DNA of 64,000 bases from Streptomyces omiyaensis (GTDB taxonomy: Bacteria; Actinomycetota; Actinomycetes; Streptomycetales; Streptomycetaceae), in assembly GCF_014650895.1 (NCBI RefSeq), contig NZ_BMVV01000014.1, positions 1-64,000 of the forward strand. The letters are read 5' to 3'. Made by a program: the position numbers and the translations under genes. The notes beneath the pieces were generated by a model. The model did not search any database. It had not been told where the DNA came from and saw only the letters and a program-made list of their open reading frames with translations. Below, piece after piece: positions 24,188 through 34,628 of the stretch (positions are counted from its first letter, which is position 1; each line of letters begins with the position of its first letter).

Positions 24188-26224
24188 TCAGCCGGTCACG
24201 CTGGGCGCGCCGGTCTCGATGTGGCCGGTGTACCGGCGCGACCAGGTGCCGTCGACGTCGGCCAGGACGGTGAAGTCGTACCAGCCGTCGCTGTACGCCA
24301 CCGCGTTGAAGAAGTCCTCCCGCGAGGAGCCGGCCGGGACGGTGTACGTCCACGGGCCGTCCGTGCGGTAGGCGTTCGAGCGGACGGTGAAGGTGACCGG
24401 GCCGCCGGAGGCGTTGGAGAGCCGGAACCAGATCGCCGTCTTCCCGGTGCCCGGCTCGACGGCGAAGCGGGCCGCCGCCTCGATCGCCCCGCCCGCCTTG
24501 GAGGCGTCGCCGACGAAGCGGCGCAGGAAGCGGTTCGGGCCCATCATCGAGATGTCGTACTTCCCCGAGCCCGAGCCGAGCCCGATGGTGAAGTAGTCGG
24601 TGGCCGTGGTGCCCGGGTCCACCGTGTACTGCCAGGCGGCGGTGGCGCGGTGCTGGTGCGGGTGGATCGAGAAGTGGGCCGCGCGCCGGGCCTCCGGGCC
24701 CTGGTTGGTCATCGAGAACCAGGCGAGGATCTTGCCGGCGGCGCCGAACTCGAAGCGGTCCAGGTTGCCGTTGGGCTGGTAGGGGAGGGCCCGCGCGGGG
24801 CGCCTGCCGGGCTCCTGGGCGGGCAGCGCGTTGTTCTGCGGCACGGGGTTGGGCAGCGGGGCGCAGGCGTCCATGCCGATGACCTTCGCCGTCGCGGGGA
24901 GCCCGGCGGGGACCCCGTACACCGGGTGGGCGAAGTCGAAGACGCCGGTCAGGTCGCCGGTCACCCTCCGCCGCCAGGCGGAGATGTTCGGGCAGACCGC
25001 CGGGGTGCCGAGGGCGGCGGTCCAGGTCTCCAGGAAGCGCAGCACCGAGGTGTGGTCGAAGACCTCCGAGCTGACCCAGCCGCCGCGCGTCCACGGCGAC
25101 ATGACCAGCATCGGCACCCGGAAGCCGAGGCCGATCGGCACGCCGTCGAGGTACTCGCCGGGGGTTCCGGGCGGTGCCACCGGAGGCGGCACGTGGTCGA
25201 AGAAGCCGTCGTTCTCGTCGTAGTTGAGGAGGAGCACGGTCGAGTCGAAGACCTCGGGGTCCGCCGCCAGGGCGCGGTGGACCAGGTCGACGAAGTGGGC
25301 GCCGTCGCCGGGCGGGGCGTACGGGTGCTCGGAGAACGCCTCGTTCGCCACCACCCACGAGACCTGCGGCAGGGTCCCGGCCACGACGTCGGCGCGGATC
25401 GCGGCGGCGATGTCGTCGGGGGTGGAGCCGGTGACCTTCGGGACCGAGGCCATGCCCCGGTCGTGCAGCGGATCCCCGGGCCGGGCGTCGGTGAACCGCC
25501 GGAAGTAGGCGAGGCCGTTGTCGCCGTAGTTGTCCTGGGCGTTCTGGTACACCCGCCAGCTGACGCCCGCCCGCTGGAGCGCCTCCGCGTACGTCTCCCA
25601 CGTCAGCCCCGACTCGTCCCCGCCGTCCTTGCTGGAGGCGTCGATCCGCCCGCTCCACAGGAAGGTGCGGTTGGGGCCGGTGGCGCTGAGCGCCGAGCAG
25701 AAGTAGGCGTCGCAGACCGTGTAGTGGTCGGCGAGGGCGTGGTGGAAGGGGAGGGACGCGCGGTCGAGGTGGCCGAGGGTCCGGGTGCTGCCCACGCCGG
25801 TCACCCAGTTGTCGAGCCGGCCCTGGTTCCAGGCGGCGTGCTGCGAGGTCCAGCTGTGCGGCAGGTCGCCGTTGCACTGGGCGAGGGTCTCGCCGTCCAC
25901 CCCGCCGGCCGGAGGGGTGTCGCCCAGCCGTCAGGGGAACTGCCGACCGCCCCAGTTGGGCTGCTGGAAGGTGCCCCAGCCGCCGGGGATGTTCCCGGCC
26001 GCCCGGTCGCCGAAGCCGCGCACGCCCCGGAGCGTGCCGAAGTAGTGGTCGAAGCTGCGGTTCTCCTGCATGAGGACGACCACGTGCCGGACGTCCCTCA
26101 GGGTGCCGGTCGCGGCCCGCGCGGCGGCCGAGGCCGTCGCCGGCGGCAGCGCCGCCCCCGTGACGAGTCCGGCGCCGAGTCCCGCGCCGATGCCGACGAA
26201 CCCCCTGCGGCTGATGGGAAGCAT
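24188..26224 (-). pseudogene. phosphocholine-specific phospholipase C, interrupted by one in-frame TGA
   Basis: Two open segments in the same frame (26224-25931 and 25930-24188) together form a full-length non-haemolytic type phospholipase C of about 678 codons. The N-terminus carries a twin-arginine signal (ISRRGFVG) and HVVVLMQENRSFDHYFGTL, the metal-binding start of the phosphoesterase family. Past the stop come ALADHYTVCDAYFCSALSAT, GPNRTFLWSGRID and two C-terminal PLC repeat domains (the last ends with DGTWSRRYTGHIETG). The stop is TGA at 25931-25933 within QFP-stop-RL; one base change from TGG would restore it. The enzyme would release phosphocholine from phosphatidylcholine. It may be a pseudogene, a sequencing error or a read-through case. 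No frameshift is needed. Confidence 0.85.
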
Positions 26225-26526
26225 GCCCCGCCCCTCCTGTCACGGTGTGCCCCTGCGGCACGTCGGCAGTCATGATGGGGGAGCGGTCGCCAAAGGCATA
26301 CGCCCGTGCGGTAAGGGGTTGGTGAACGGCTGGATGCCGTGCCCCGGCGCTGGTCCGACCTGTCGAGGAATGGGTGTCAGGCACGACCAATAGGATCCCC
26401 GGCGGGTGAATCCTCGTCCGGGGCTCCCTCCTCGTCCCGCTCCGGGGCCCGCCGAGCCTGGTGGTGCCCACACCAGGGTCGGCGCACTCTCCCCAGCGGC
26501 GCACCCGACCGGGCACCCTCGTGATC
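26225..26526. other. divergent promoter region plc/SDR
   Basis: About 300 bases between divergent genes. AGGAGGGG stands just upstream of the phospholipase C start. A PHO-box-like direct repeat (26310-26327) and TAGGAT at 26392-26397 (a possible rightward -10) are the only recognisable elements. No gene is apparent. Confidence 0.45.
26310..26327 (-). promoter_or_regulatory. possible PHO box upstream of phospholipase C
   Basis: On the minus strand GTTCACC (26321-26327) is followed exactly 11 bases later by CCTTACC (26310-26316). This is the spacing of PhoP direct-repeat units in Streptomyces (GTTCACC-like). The second unit matches at only 4 of 7 bases, so the site is weak. Control of a phospholipase C by phosphate starvation would make biological sense. 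Confidence 0.4.
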
Positions 26527-27393
26527 ATGACTCAGCAGACGTCCATGACAGGGACCGAACTTCCGCACCACCACACCACCCTCGTCACCGGAGCCACCCA
26601 GGGCCTCGGCCGGGGCATCGCCCTCGATCTCGCCGCCCGCGGCGGCACCGTGCTCCTGCACGGCCGCGACGCGGGCCGGCTCGCCTCCGTCGCCGCCGAG
26701 GTCCGCGCCCTGGGCGCCGGCGGAGAGGTCCGCACCCACGTCGCGGACCTCTCCGACCTCGGCGAGGTCGCGGACCTCGCCCGGCGGGTCCGGGAGACGG
26801 AACCCCGGCTCGACGCGCTCGTGCACAACGCCGTGGCCGGCGGCGGCGCCCGCCCCCTCGTGCGCGAGGTCTCGGCCCAGGGCCACGAACTGCGCCTCGC
26901 CGTCAACCACCTGGCCCCGTACGCCCTCACCCGGGGGCTGCTGCCGCTGCTCGCCGCCTCGGCCCCGGCCCGGATCGTCAACGTCGCCTCGATCGGGCAG
27001 GAGGCCGTCGACCTCGACGACCTCATGGTCGAGCAGGGGTACGAGGGGCTGCGCGCCTACTGCCGCAGCAAACTGGCCCTGATCATGGCGACCTTCGCCC
27101 TCGGCGCCGAACTCGACGGCAGCGGCGTCACGGTCAACGCCCTCCACCCCGCCCACCTCATGGACACCGAGGGCGTCCGCGCGTACGGCCTCACCCCGCT
27201 CGTCGGCATCGAGGAGGGGGTCGGGCCGACCGTCCGGCTCGTCGTCGACCCCGCGCTCGACGGGGTCACCGGACGGTACTTCGACCGGTTCACCGACGCG
27301 CGGGCGCACGAGCAGGCGTACGACGTCGAGGCCCGCCGTCGCCTGATGGCGCTGACGGACGGCCTGGTGGCGGCGGCGGTGCCGGGCGTCTGA
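26527..27393 (+). CDS. short-chain dehydrogenase/reductase
   Basis: A 288-residue classical SDR. The cofactor loop is TLVTGATQGLGRGIAL; the RD-rich segment after the second strand (HGRDAGRL) suggests NADP(H). Further elements are LDALVHNAVAGGG, the catalytic Ser in NVASIGQEAV, and YCRSK for the Tyr-x3-Lys pair. An insertion after the Ser motif (DLDDLMVEQGYEGL) resembles retinol dehydrogenase/WW-domain oxidoreductase relatives. Substrate unknown. ATG 26527; GTG 26521 is an alternative. It converges with katG. Confidence 0.8.
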   Translation: MTQQTSMTGTELPHHHTTLVTGATQGLGRGIALDLAARGGTVLLHGRDAGRLASVAAEVRALGAGGEVRTHVADLSDLGEVADLARRVRETEPRLDALVHNAVAGGGARPLVREVSAQGHELRLAVNHLAPYALTRGLLPLLAASAPARIVNVASIGQEAVDLDDLMVEQGYEGLRAYCRSKLALIMATFALGAELDGSGVTVNALHPAHLMDTEGVRAYGLTPLVGIEEGVGPTVRLVVDPALDGVTGRYFDRFTDARAHEQAYDVEARRRLMALTDGLVAAAVPGV

Positions 27394-27489
27394 CGGCCCG
27401 GTACGGGAGCGGCGGGCGCCGGGGGGGGCGGGGCCGGACAGGGGCGCGCCCCCGGGACCGGGGGACGGTCGCGGGGGCGCGGGGTGCCG

Positions 27490-27517
27490 GGGCCGGCCGG
27501 ATCTCGGCGGCCGGCCC
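27490..27517 (-). terminator. probable katG terminator
   Basis: A GC-only hairpin with arms GGGCCGGCCG (27490-27499) and CGGCCGGCCC (27508-27517) and an 8-base loop lies 18 bases beyond the katG stop. It could also end the converging SDR transcript. Confidence 0.5.
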
Positions 27518-27534
27518 GGGCGGGGCGGTACGGC

Positions 27535-29757
<2,223 letters not shown>

Positions 29758-29908
29758 GGGTATTCCTTCCGGACACGCGCGGGAAGGCCGCGGACACGGA
29801 GACCCGACGAGGCGGTACCGCCCGGGGCTCTCCCCGGAGGCGGTACGTCACGTCCTCGTCCCCCGCCGCGCCCGGGCTCTTCCTGTCCCTTGGCCATCAA
29901 CAAAACTG

Positions 29909-29936
29909 ATCCTACAATGGACTAAGTCTAAGTCAA
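29909..29936 (-). promoter_or_regulatory. katG promoter with Fur-type operator
   Basis: On the minus strand TTGACT (29931-29936) and TAGGAT (29909-29914) are 16 bp apart. Between them lies GACTAAGTC (29920-29928), a palindrome, followed by a second AGTC half site. The AT-rich dyad in the spacer is the expected place for the divergent Fur-family protein to bind. The leader to katG is about 145 bases. Confidence 0.55.
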
Positions 29937-30022
29937 GAACAACGTCAAAGAGGTGACGCCGGAACCGGAGCGCAGGACTGCTCCGCACCCCGGTCCTCGC
30001 CGATAAGGAACAGGTGGGCCCC

Positions 30023-30436
30023 ATGAGTGACCTGCTGGAGCGGCTGCGCGCCCGCGGCTGGCGGATGACGTCGCAGCGGCGTGTCGTCGCGGAGGTCCTC
30101 GCCGGCGAACACGTGCACCTCACCGCCGACGAGGTGCACGCCCGCGCCGCGGAGCGACTTCCCGAGATCGCCCGGGCGACCGTCTACAACACGCTGGGCG
30201 AACTCGTCTCCCTCGGCGAGGTGGTGGAGCTCTCCACCGACGGACGCGCCAAGCGGTACGACCCCAACGCCCACCGTCCGCACCAGCACCTGGTCTGCAC
30301 CGAGTGCGGCACCATCCGCGACGTCCGCCCCAGTGGCGACCCGCTCGCCGTCCTCCCCGACTCCGAGCGCTACGGCTTCACCGTCTCCAAGGTCGACGTC
30401 ACCTACCGGGGCCGCTGCCCGTCCTGCGCGGGGTGA
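30023..30436 (+). CDS. furA: Fur-family regulator (FurA/CatR type), divergent to katG
   Basis: A 137-residue metalloregulator. The winged helix contains RMTSQRRVVAEVLAG and ARATVYNTLGELVSLGEV. Metal-site residues include His33-type HVHLTADEVH, HRPHQHLVC, and two CxxC pairs (Cys92/Cys95 and Cys132/Cys135) for structural zinc. The position opposite katG fits FurA, CatR or FurS, redox-sensitive repressors of catalase genes in Streptomyces. ATG 30023 follows AGGTGG by 5 bases; GTG 30014 is less likely. Confidence 0.87.
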   Translation: MSDLLERLRARGWRMTSQRRVVAEVLAGEHVHLTADEVHARAAERLPEIARATVYNTLGELVSLGEVVELSTDGRAKRYDPNAHRPHQHLVCTECGTIRDVRPSGDPLAVLPDSERYGFTVSKVDVTYRGRCPSCAG

Positions 30437-31113
30437 GGGACGGAGGGGCGCGCCCGTCCGCGTCGACCGGGCCGGCGGCGCGGGGCCTCGGCCGGCCGGG
30501 CGCGGCGTGGTCCGGCGGGCCCGGGGTGCTGCGTGGTCCGGCGGGCCCGGGGTGCGGTCGGGCGGGGCGCGGGGGTGTGGTCCGTCCCTGCCGGGTGAGG
30601 GGTGGGTGGGTGGCCCGCGGGCGCGTCGGGGGAGGTTCTCGCGGGTCGCGTCCGGTTTCCCGGGACACCCCGCCCGCGCCGTCGGGTCCGTGCGTTCCGG
30701 TCGTGGGGCGGATCCTCGGGCGCACGCCCGCATCGCCGCGCTTTCGCGCGGCCCGGCACCGTCCTCGGCACCCGCGCCGACGGCGCGCCCGTCGCCGCTC
30801 CGTGGACCGTACCGTCCCGTGCCGGTCTGCCCGCCGCCGCTCCGTGATCCGTACCGTGCCGGCCTGCCCGTCGCCGCTCCGTGCCGGCCCGTCCGCCGTC
30901 GCTCCATGGCCGTCCTGTGCCGTGCCGGCGCGCCCGTGGCGGCGGCCCCGGCGCCGGGGCCGGAGGGCGTGCCCGTCCGGGGGCGTACGGCTTCCGCGGG
31001 GCCCGGGGCGGGGCGGCTTGACGGTCGTCCGACCGGCGCTGTTGGATGGGGCGCATCATATTGGTCGTGAGGCCAATAAAGCCTTCGCCCCGATCTCCGT
31101 CCAGGGAGCCCCC
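30437..31113. repeat. non-coding interval with direct repeats
   Basis: About 680 bases with no supported gene. A 23-base perfect direct repeat occurs at 30507-30529 and 30533-30555. Between about 30787 and 30930 a degenerate unit containing CCCGTCGCCGCTCCGTG and CCGTACCGTCCCGTGCCGG recurs about four times. Long frames through the region have no recognisable domains and arise from the GC bias. The right end holds the promoter region of the acyltransferase gene. Confidence 0.55.
31060..31077. promoter_or_regulatory. inverted repeat upstream of the C45 acyltransferase
   Basis: ATTGGTC (31060-31066) and GGCCAAT (31071-31077) form a near-perfect inverted repeat around GTGA, 37 bases before the start codon, in an AT-rich patch that contrasts with the GC-rich flanks. 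It is a probable operator, but no regulator gene is adjacent. Confidence 0.4.
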
Positions 31114-32214
31114 GTGTCCCTCTCCGCGTTCCCCCGGCCCGAGCGCCGGCTCCACGTGGCCGTCGACGCCGCCGATCCGCGCGAGCGGGGACGGCTGCGG
31201 GGGGCCGGGATCGCCGAGGGGCTGCGGACCGCCCTCGACGTCTACGACCGGCTCTTCGCCCTCGCGGAGATCCCCGGGGCGGTCGTGCGGGACGACGCCC
31301 GCCGGGCGCTCGACGCGGTCGACGCCTTCCGGCCCGCCCTGCGCGAACAGATCGAGGGGATCGCCGAGGGGGCCGGCGTCGAGCCGTGGCGGGTCGCCGC
31401 GCTCAACGCCCGCACCGAGATCCTGGCCCGCGGCCGCGCCGTCCCGCCCGGCGAGTGCTCCACCGTCGTGCGGAGGGTCCCCGCCCCCGGCGGCGGCACC
31501 ACCCACCTCGGCGTCCAGACCTGGGACTGGCACGTCGAGCTCGGCGGCTCCTGGCACACCGTCGACTCCGCCGGAGGCGCCCACCGGTACGTCGGCCTCA
31601 CCGAGCACGGCATCCTCGCCAAGATCGGGGTCAACAGCGCAGGGCTCGCCCTCCACTTCAACATCCTGGGCCACCGCGACGACCGCGTCGGCGGCCTGCC
31701 CGTCCACGTCCTGGCCGCCCTCGTCCTGGAGGAGGCGGACGACGCCGCCCACGCCGTCGAACTGGTCCGCTCCGCGCCGCTCGCCTCCTCCGGCTCCTTC
31801 CTCCTCTTCGACGAGGAGCGGGCCGTGCTCCTCGACCTCAGTCCCGAGGGCGTCTTCGAGGTCCCGCGGGCGGCCGACGGCACCCATCTGCGGACCAACC
31901 ACTTCCTGAGCCCGCGGCCCGCGCGCCACGAGAAGACCTGGCTCTACCAGCCCGACTCGGGGGAGCGGTACGCCTTCCTCCGCGACCGGCTCGGGCGGTC
32001 GCCGGCCGAGGGGCGCGACGACCTGATCCGGCTGCTCGTGACCGGCCCCGGCGAGCCCCCGGTCACCTGCGTGCCGGACCCGGAGGTGCCGCTCGGGCGC
32101 CGCTGGGCGAGTCTCGCGACCGTGCTCCTCGACCCGGCGGAGCGCGTCGCGCGGATCCTCGACGGGACTCCGGCGGAGCACGCCGACCGCCCCTGGTACA
32201 CGCTGCGCGCCTGA
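31114..32214 (+). CDS. C45-family autoproteolytic acyltransferase/hydrolase
   Basis: A 366-residue Ntn-hydrolase related to acyl-CoA:6-aminopenicillanic acid acyltransferase and acid-ceramidase-like proteins. The predicted self-cleavage nucleophile is Cys115 in PGECSTVV. Supporting motifs are LNARTEIL before it, then TWDWHVELGGSW, LTEHGILAKIGVNSAGLALHFN and LRTNHFLSP with the conserved Asn. The precursor is expected to autoprocess at Cys115 into two chains. GTG 31114 has AGGGAG upstream. The natural substrate is unknown; nothing beta-lactam-related is nearby. Confidence 0.8.
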   Translation: MSLSAFPRPERRLHVAVDAADPRERGRLRGAGIAEGLRTALDVYDRLFALAEIPGAVVRDDARRALDAVDAFRPALREQIEGIAEGAGVEPWRVAALNARTEILARGRAVPPGECSTVVRRVPAPGGGTTHLGVQTWDWHVELGGSWHTVDSAGGAHRYVGLTEHGILAKIGVNSAGLALHFNILGHRDDRVGGLPVHVLAALVLEEADDAAHAVELVRSAPLASSGSFLLFDEERAVLLDLSPEGVFEVPRAADGTHLRTNHFLSPRPARHEKTWLYQPDSGERYAFLRDRLGRSPAEGRDDLIRLLVTGPGEPPVTCVPDPEVPLGRRWASLATVLLDPAERVARILDGTPAEHADRPWYTLRA

Positions 32215-32250
32215 CCGCGCGGCCGCCCGACGGATCCCCGCGAATGGGTG

Positions 32251-32263
32251 TAGATTGCATCTA
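32251..32263. promoter_or_regulatory. palindromic operator of the alcohol dehydrogenase
   Basis: TAGATTGCATCTA is a perfect inverted repeat with 5-bp arms (TAGAT/ATCTA) around TGC, followed by TATCC. It resembles GntR-type or similar operators and lies 115 bases before the dehydrogenase start in an AT-rich promoter patch. The regulator is not obvious; the GlxA/AraC gene downstream is a candidate. Confidence 0.45.
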
Positions 32264-32378
32264 TATCCGCCGGGCGGGGACCGCCGCGCGCATGCGGTGG
32301 TCCGGCCGCACCAGGAGAAGGCGCGCCCGCCCGTCCCGCGGCCGAGGCGCCCCAGCGACGCCGGAGAGGAACAGCGCC

Positions 32379-33419
32379 ATGAAGGCCTTGCAGTACCGCA
32401 CCGTGGGTGCCGCCCCCGAAGTCGTCACCGTCCCCGACCCGGAACCCGGCCCCGGGCAGGTCCTCCTCGAGGTCACCGCCGCCGGCGTCTGCCACTCCGA
32501 CATCGCCGTGATGAGCTGGTCCGCCGAACAGCTGCCCTTCCCGCTGCCCCTCACCCTCGGCCACGAGGGCGTCGGCACCGTCGCCGCCCTCGGCGACGGC
32601 GTCACCGGCTTCGCCGAGGGCGACTCCGTCGCCGTCTACGGCCCCTGGGGCTGCGGGAACTGCTTCATGTGCGCCCAGGGCAAGGAGAACTACTGCCTGC
32701 GCGCCACCGAGCTCGGCATCCGGCCGCCCGGCCTCGGGGCCCCCGGCGCCATCGCCGAGTACATGATCGTCGACAGTCCCCGCCACCTCGTCCCGCTGAA
32801 CGGCCTCGACCCGGTGAAGGCGGTGCCGCTCACCGACGCCGGACTCACCCCCTACCACGCCATCAAGCGCTCGCTGCCGAAGCTCGTCCCCGGCTCCACC
32901 GCCGTCGTCATCGGCGCCGGCGGCCTCGGCCACGTCGCCGTCCAGCTGCTGCGCGCCCTGACCGCCGCACGCGTCGTCGCCCTCGACGTCGCCGAGGAGA
33001 AGCTCGCCCTGGCCAGGACCGTCGGCGCCCACGAGACCGTCCTGTCCGACTCCGCCGCGGCCGCCACCGTCCGCGAACTCACCGGCGGACGCGGCGCCGA
33101 GGTCGTCCTCGACTTCGTCGGCGCCCCGCCCACCACCGCCTCCGCCGGAGCCATGGCCGCGGTGGAGGGCGACGTCACCATCGTCGGCCTCGGCGGCGGC
33201 GCCCTCCCCGTCGGCTTCGGCGCCCTCCCGTACGAGGTCGGCGTCACCTCCCCGTACTGGGGCACCCGCGCCGAGCTCATCGAGGTCCTCGACCTGGCCC
33301 GCGCGGGCGCCGTCGACGTCCACACCGAGACCTACGGCCTGGACGACGCCCCCGAGGCGTACGAGCGGCTGCACGCCGGCCGCGTCGGCGGCCGGGCGGT
33401 CATCCTCCCGAACGGCTGA
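32379..33419 (+). CDS. zinc-dependent alcohol dehydrogenase (MDR family)
   Basis: A 346-residue medium-chain dehydrogenase. Catalytic zinc ligands are expected at Cys38 (GVCHSD) and His62/Glu63 (GHEGVG). A complete structural-zinc set is present at Cys92, Cys95, Cys98 and Cys106. The Rossmann motif is VVIGAGGLGHVAVQLL, and VALDV after the second strand suggests NAD(H). It resembles propanol-preferring/secondary alcohol dehydrogenases. GGAGAGGA is upstream of ATG. A strong hairpin follows. Substrate unknown. Confidence 0.85.
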   Translation: MKALQYRTVGAAPEVVTVPDPEPGPGQVLLEVTAAGVCHSDIAVMSWSAEQLPFPLPLTLGHEGVGTVAALGDGVTGFAEGDSVAVYGPWGCGNCFMCAQGKENYCLRATELGIRPPGLGAPGAIAEYMIVDSPRHLVPLNGLDPVKAVPLTDAGLTPYHAIKRSLPKLVPGSTAVVIGAGGLGHVAVQLLRALTAARVVALDVAEEKLALARTVGAHETVLSDSAAAATVRELTGGRGAEVVLDFVGAPPTTASAGAMAAVEGDVTIVGLGGGALPVGFGALPYEVGVTSPYWGTRAELIEVLDLARAGAVDVHTETYGLDDAPEAYERLHAGRVGGRAVILPNG

Positions 33420-33458
33420 CCGCGCCCCCGCGCGCGGGGCCGGGACGGTCCCCGGACC

Positions 33459-33496
33459 GTCCTCCGCGCACGCGCGCGTGCGCGTGCGCGGAGGAC
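33459..33496 (+). terminator. 17-bp perfect hairpin with Z-forming stem
   Basis: Arms at 33459-33475 and 33480-33496 pair perfectly with a 4-base loop. Inside the stem, 33466-33490 is an almost continuous alternating purine-pyrimidine tract of CG/CA/TG steps, which can adopt Z-DNA. It lies 40 bases after the dehydrogenase stop and 50 bases before the next gene, so termination is the simplest role. Confidence 0.6.
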
Positions 33497-33546
33497 AAGG
33501 ACGGGGAGGCGGCGGGGCCCCGGCCGGCGCCGCGTAGGCTCGTGAC

Positions 33547-34503
33547 GTGCCACCCACCCGTCTGTACCGCGTCGCCGTCCTCGTCCTCGAAGGCGCCAAG
33601 CCGCTCGACGTCGGCATCCCCGCCCAGGTGTTCACGACCCGCGCGAGCATGCCCTACGAAGTCCGCGTCTGCGGGGCGGTCCCCGGCCCGGTGGCCGGCG
33701 GCGACGGGTTGTCGTACGACGTCGCCCACGGCCTCGACGCCCTCGCCTGGGCCGACATCGTCTTCGTCCCCGGCTACCGCTTCCCCGACCGCGAGGACCC
33801 GCCGCCGGCCGTGGTCGAGGCGCTGATCGCCGCCCACGCCCGCGGGGCCCGGCTCGCCGCCATCTCCACCGGCGCCTTCGCCCTCGCCGCCACCGGCCTC
33901 CTCGACGGCAGGCGCGCCACCACCCACTGGCACTACGCGCGCGCCCTCGCCGAGAAACGGCCCCTCGTCCAGGTCGACGAGAACGTCCTCTTCGTCGACG
34001 AGGGCAGCGTCCTCACCTCCGCCGGCGCCGCCTCCGGCATCGACCTGTGCCTCCACATCCTCCGCGGCGACCTCGGCGTCGGCGCCGCCAACCACGCCGC
34101 CCGCCGGCTCGTCGCCGCCCCCTACCGCAGCGGCGGCCAGGCCCAGTACGTGCCCCGCAGCGTCCCCGAGCCCCACGGCGAACGCTTCGCCGCCACCCGC
34201 GAATGGGTCCTGCACCACCTCGACGAACCCCTTACCCTCGACGTCCTGGCCCGGCACGCCGCCGTCTCCCCGCGCACCTTCTCCCGCCGCTTCGTCGAGG
34301 AGACCGGCTACACCCCCATGCAGTGGCTGCTCCGCGCCCGCGTCGACCGCGCCCGTGAGCTGCTCGAACGCTCCGAACTCGGCGTCGAGCAGATCGCCGC
34401 GGAGACCGGCCTCGGCACCGGCGCCAACCTGCGGATGCACTTCCAGCGGATCCTCGGCACCACCCCGAGCGACTACCGGCGGACCTTCACCCGGGGCGAC
34501 TGA
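33547..34503 (+). CDS. GlxA/DJ-1-type AraC-family regulator
   Basis: A 318-residue regulator. The N-terminal domain (about residues 8-180) is a DJ-1/PfpI glutamine-amidotransferase-like fold, with AISTGAFALAATGLL in the place of the nucleophile elbow (Thr replacing Cys). The C-terminal AraC HTH pair has DVLARHAAVSPRTFSRRF and VEQIAAETGLGTGANLRMHF. The first helices bind a ligand, which is unknown. GTG 33547 follows TAGGCT (33535) by 6 bases and lacks a ribosome site, hence leaderless. Possible targets are itself and the alcohol dehydrogenase. Confidence 0.85.
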   Translation: MPPTRLYRVAVLVLEGAKPLDVGIPAQVFTTRASMPYEVRVCGAVPGPVAGGDGLSYDVAHGLDALAWADIVFVPGYRFPDREDPPPAVVEALIAAHARGARLAAISTGAFALAATGLLDGRRATTHWHYARALAEKRPLVQVDENVLFVDEGSVLTSAGAASGIDLCLHILRGDLGVGAANHAARRLVAAPYRSGGQAQYVPRSVPEPHGERFAATREWVLHHLDEPLTLDVLARHAAVSPRTFSRRFVEETGYTPMQWLLRARVDRARELLERSELGVEQIAAETGLGTGANLRMHFQRILGTTPSDYRRTFTRGD

Positions 34504-34628
34504 CCACCGCCGGCGCCCCCCGGCCGGACCTTGGCGCGATCCTTGCGGACCATGGCGATCTCGCCCCTGCCGCGCGGCGCCGCGGCGCGCGAGGCTGGGT
34601 CACGAAGAAACGGAAGGGACACCGCATC

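Noticed and set aside
24188..25900. The downstream part of phospholipase C as a separate gene with its own GTG start
   Set aside because: It lacks the signal peptide and the metal-binding N-terminus, and it continues in frame with the 26224-25931 segment, so it is one interrupted gene.
25860..25960. A frameshift as the cause of the phospholipase C interruption
   Set aside because: 26224 and 25900 are in the same frame; only a TGA separates the segments.
30403..32181. A long leftward open frame across the furA/C45 interval
   Set aside because: It runs antisense to the acyltransferase, is low in complexity, and results from the G/C third-position bias.
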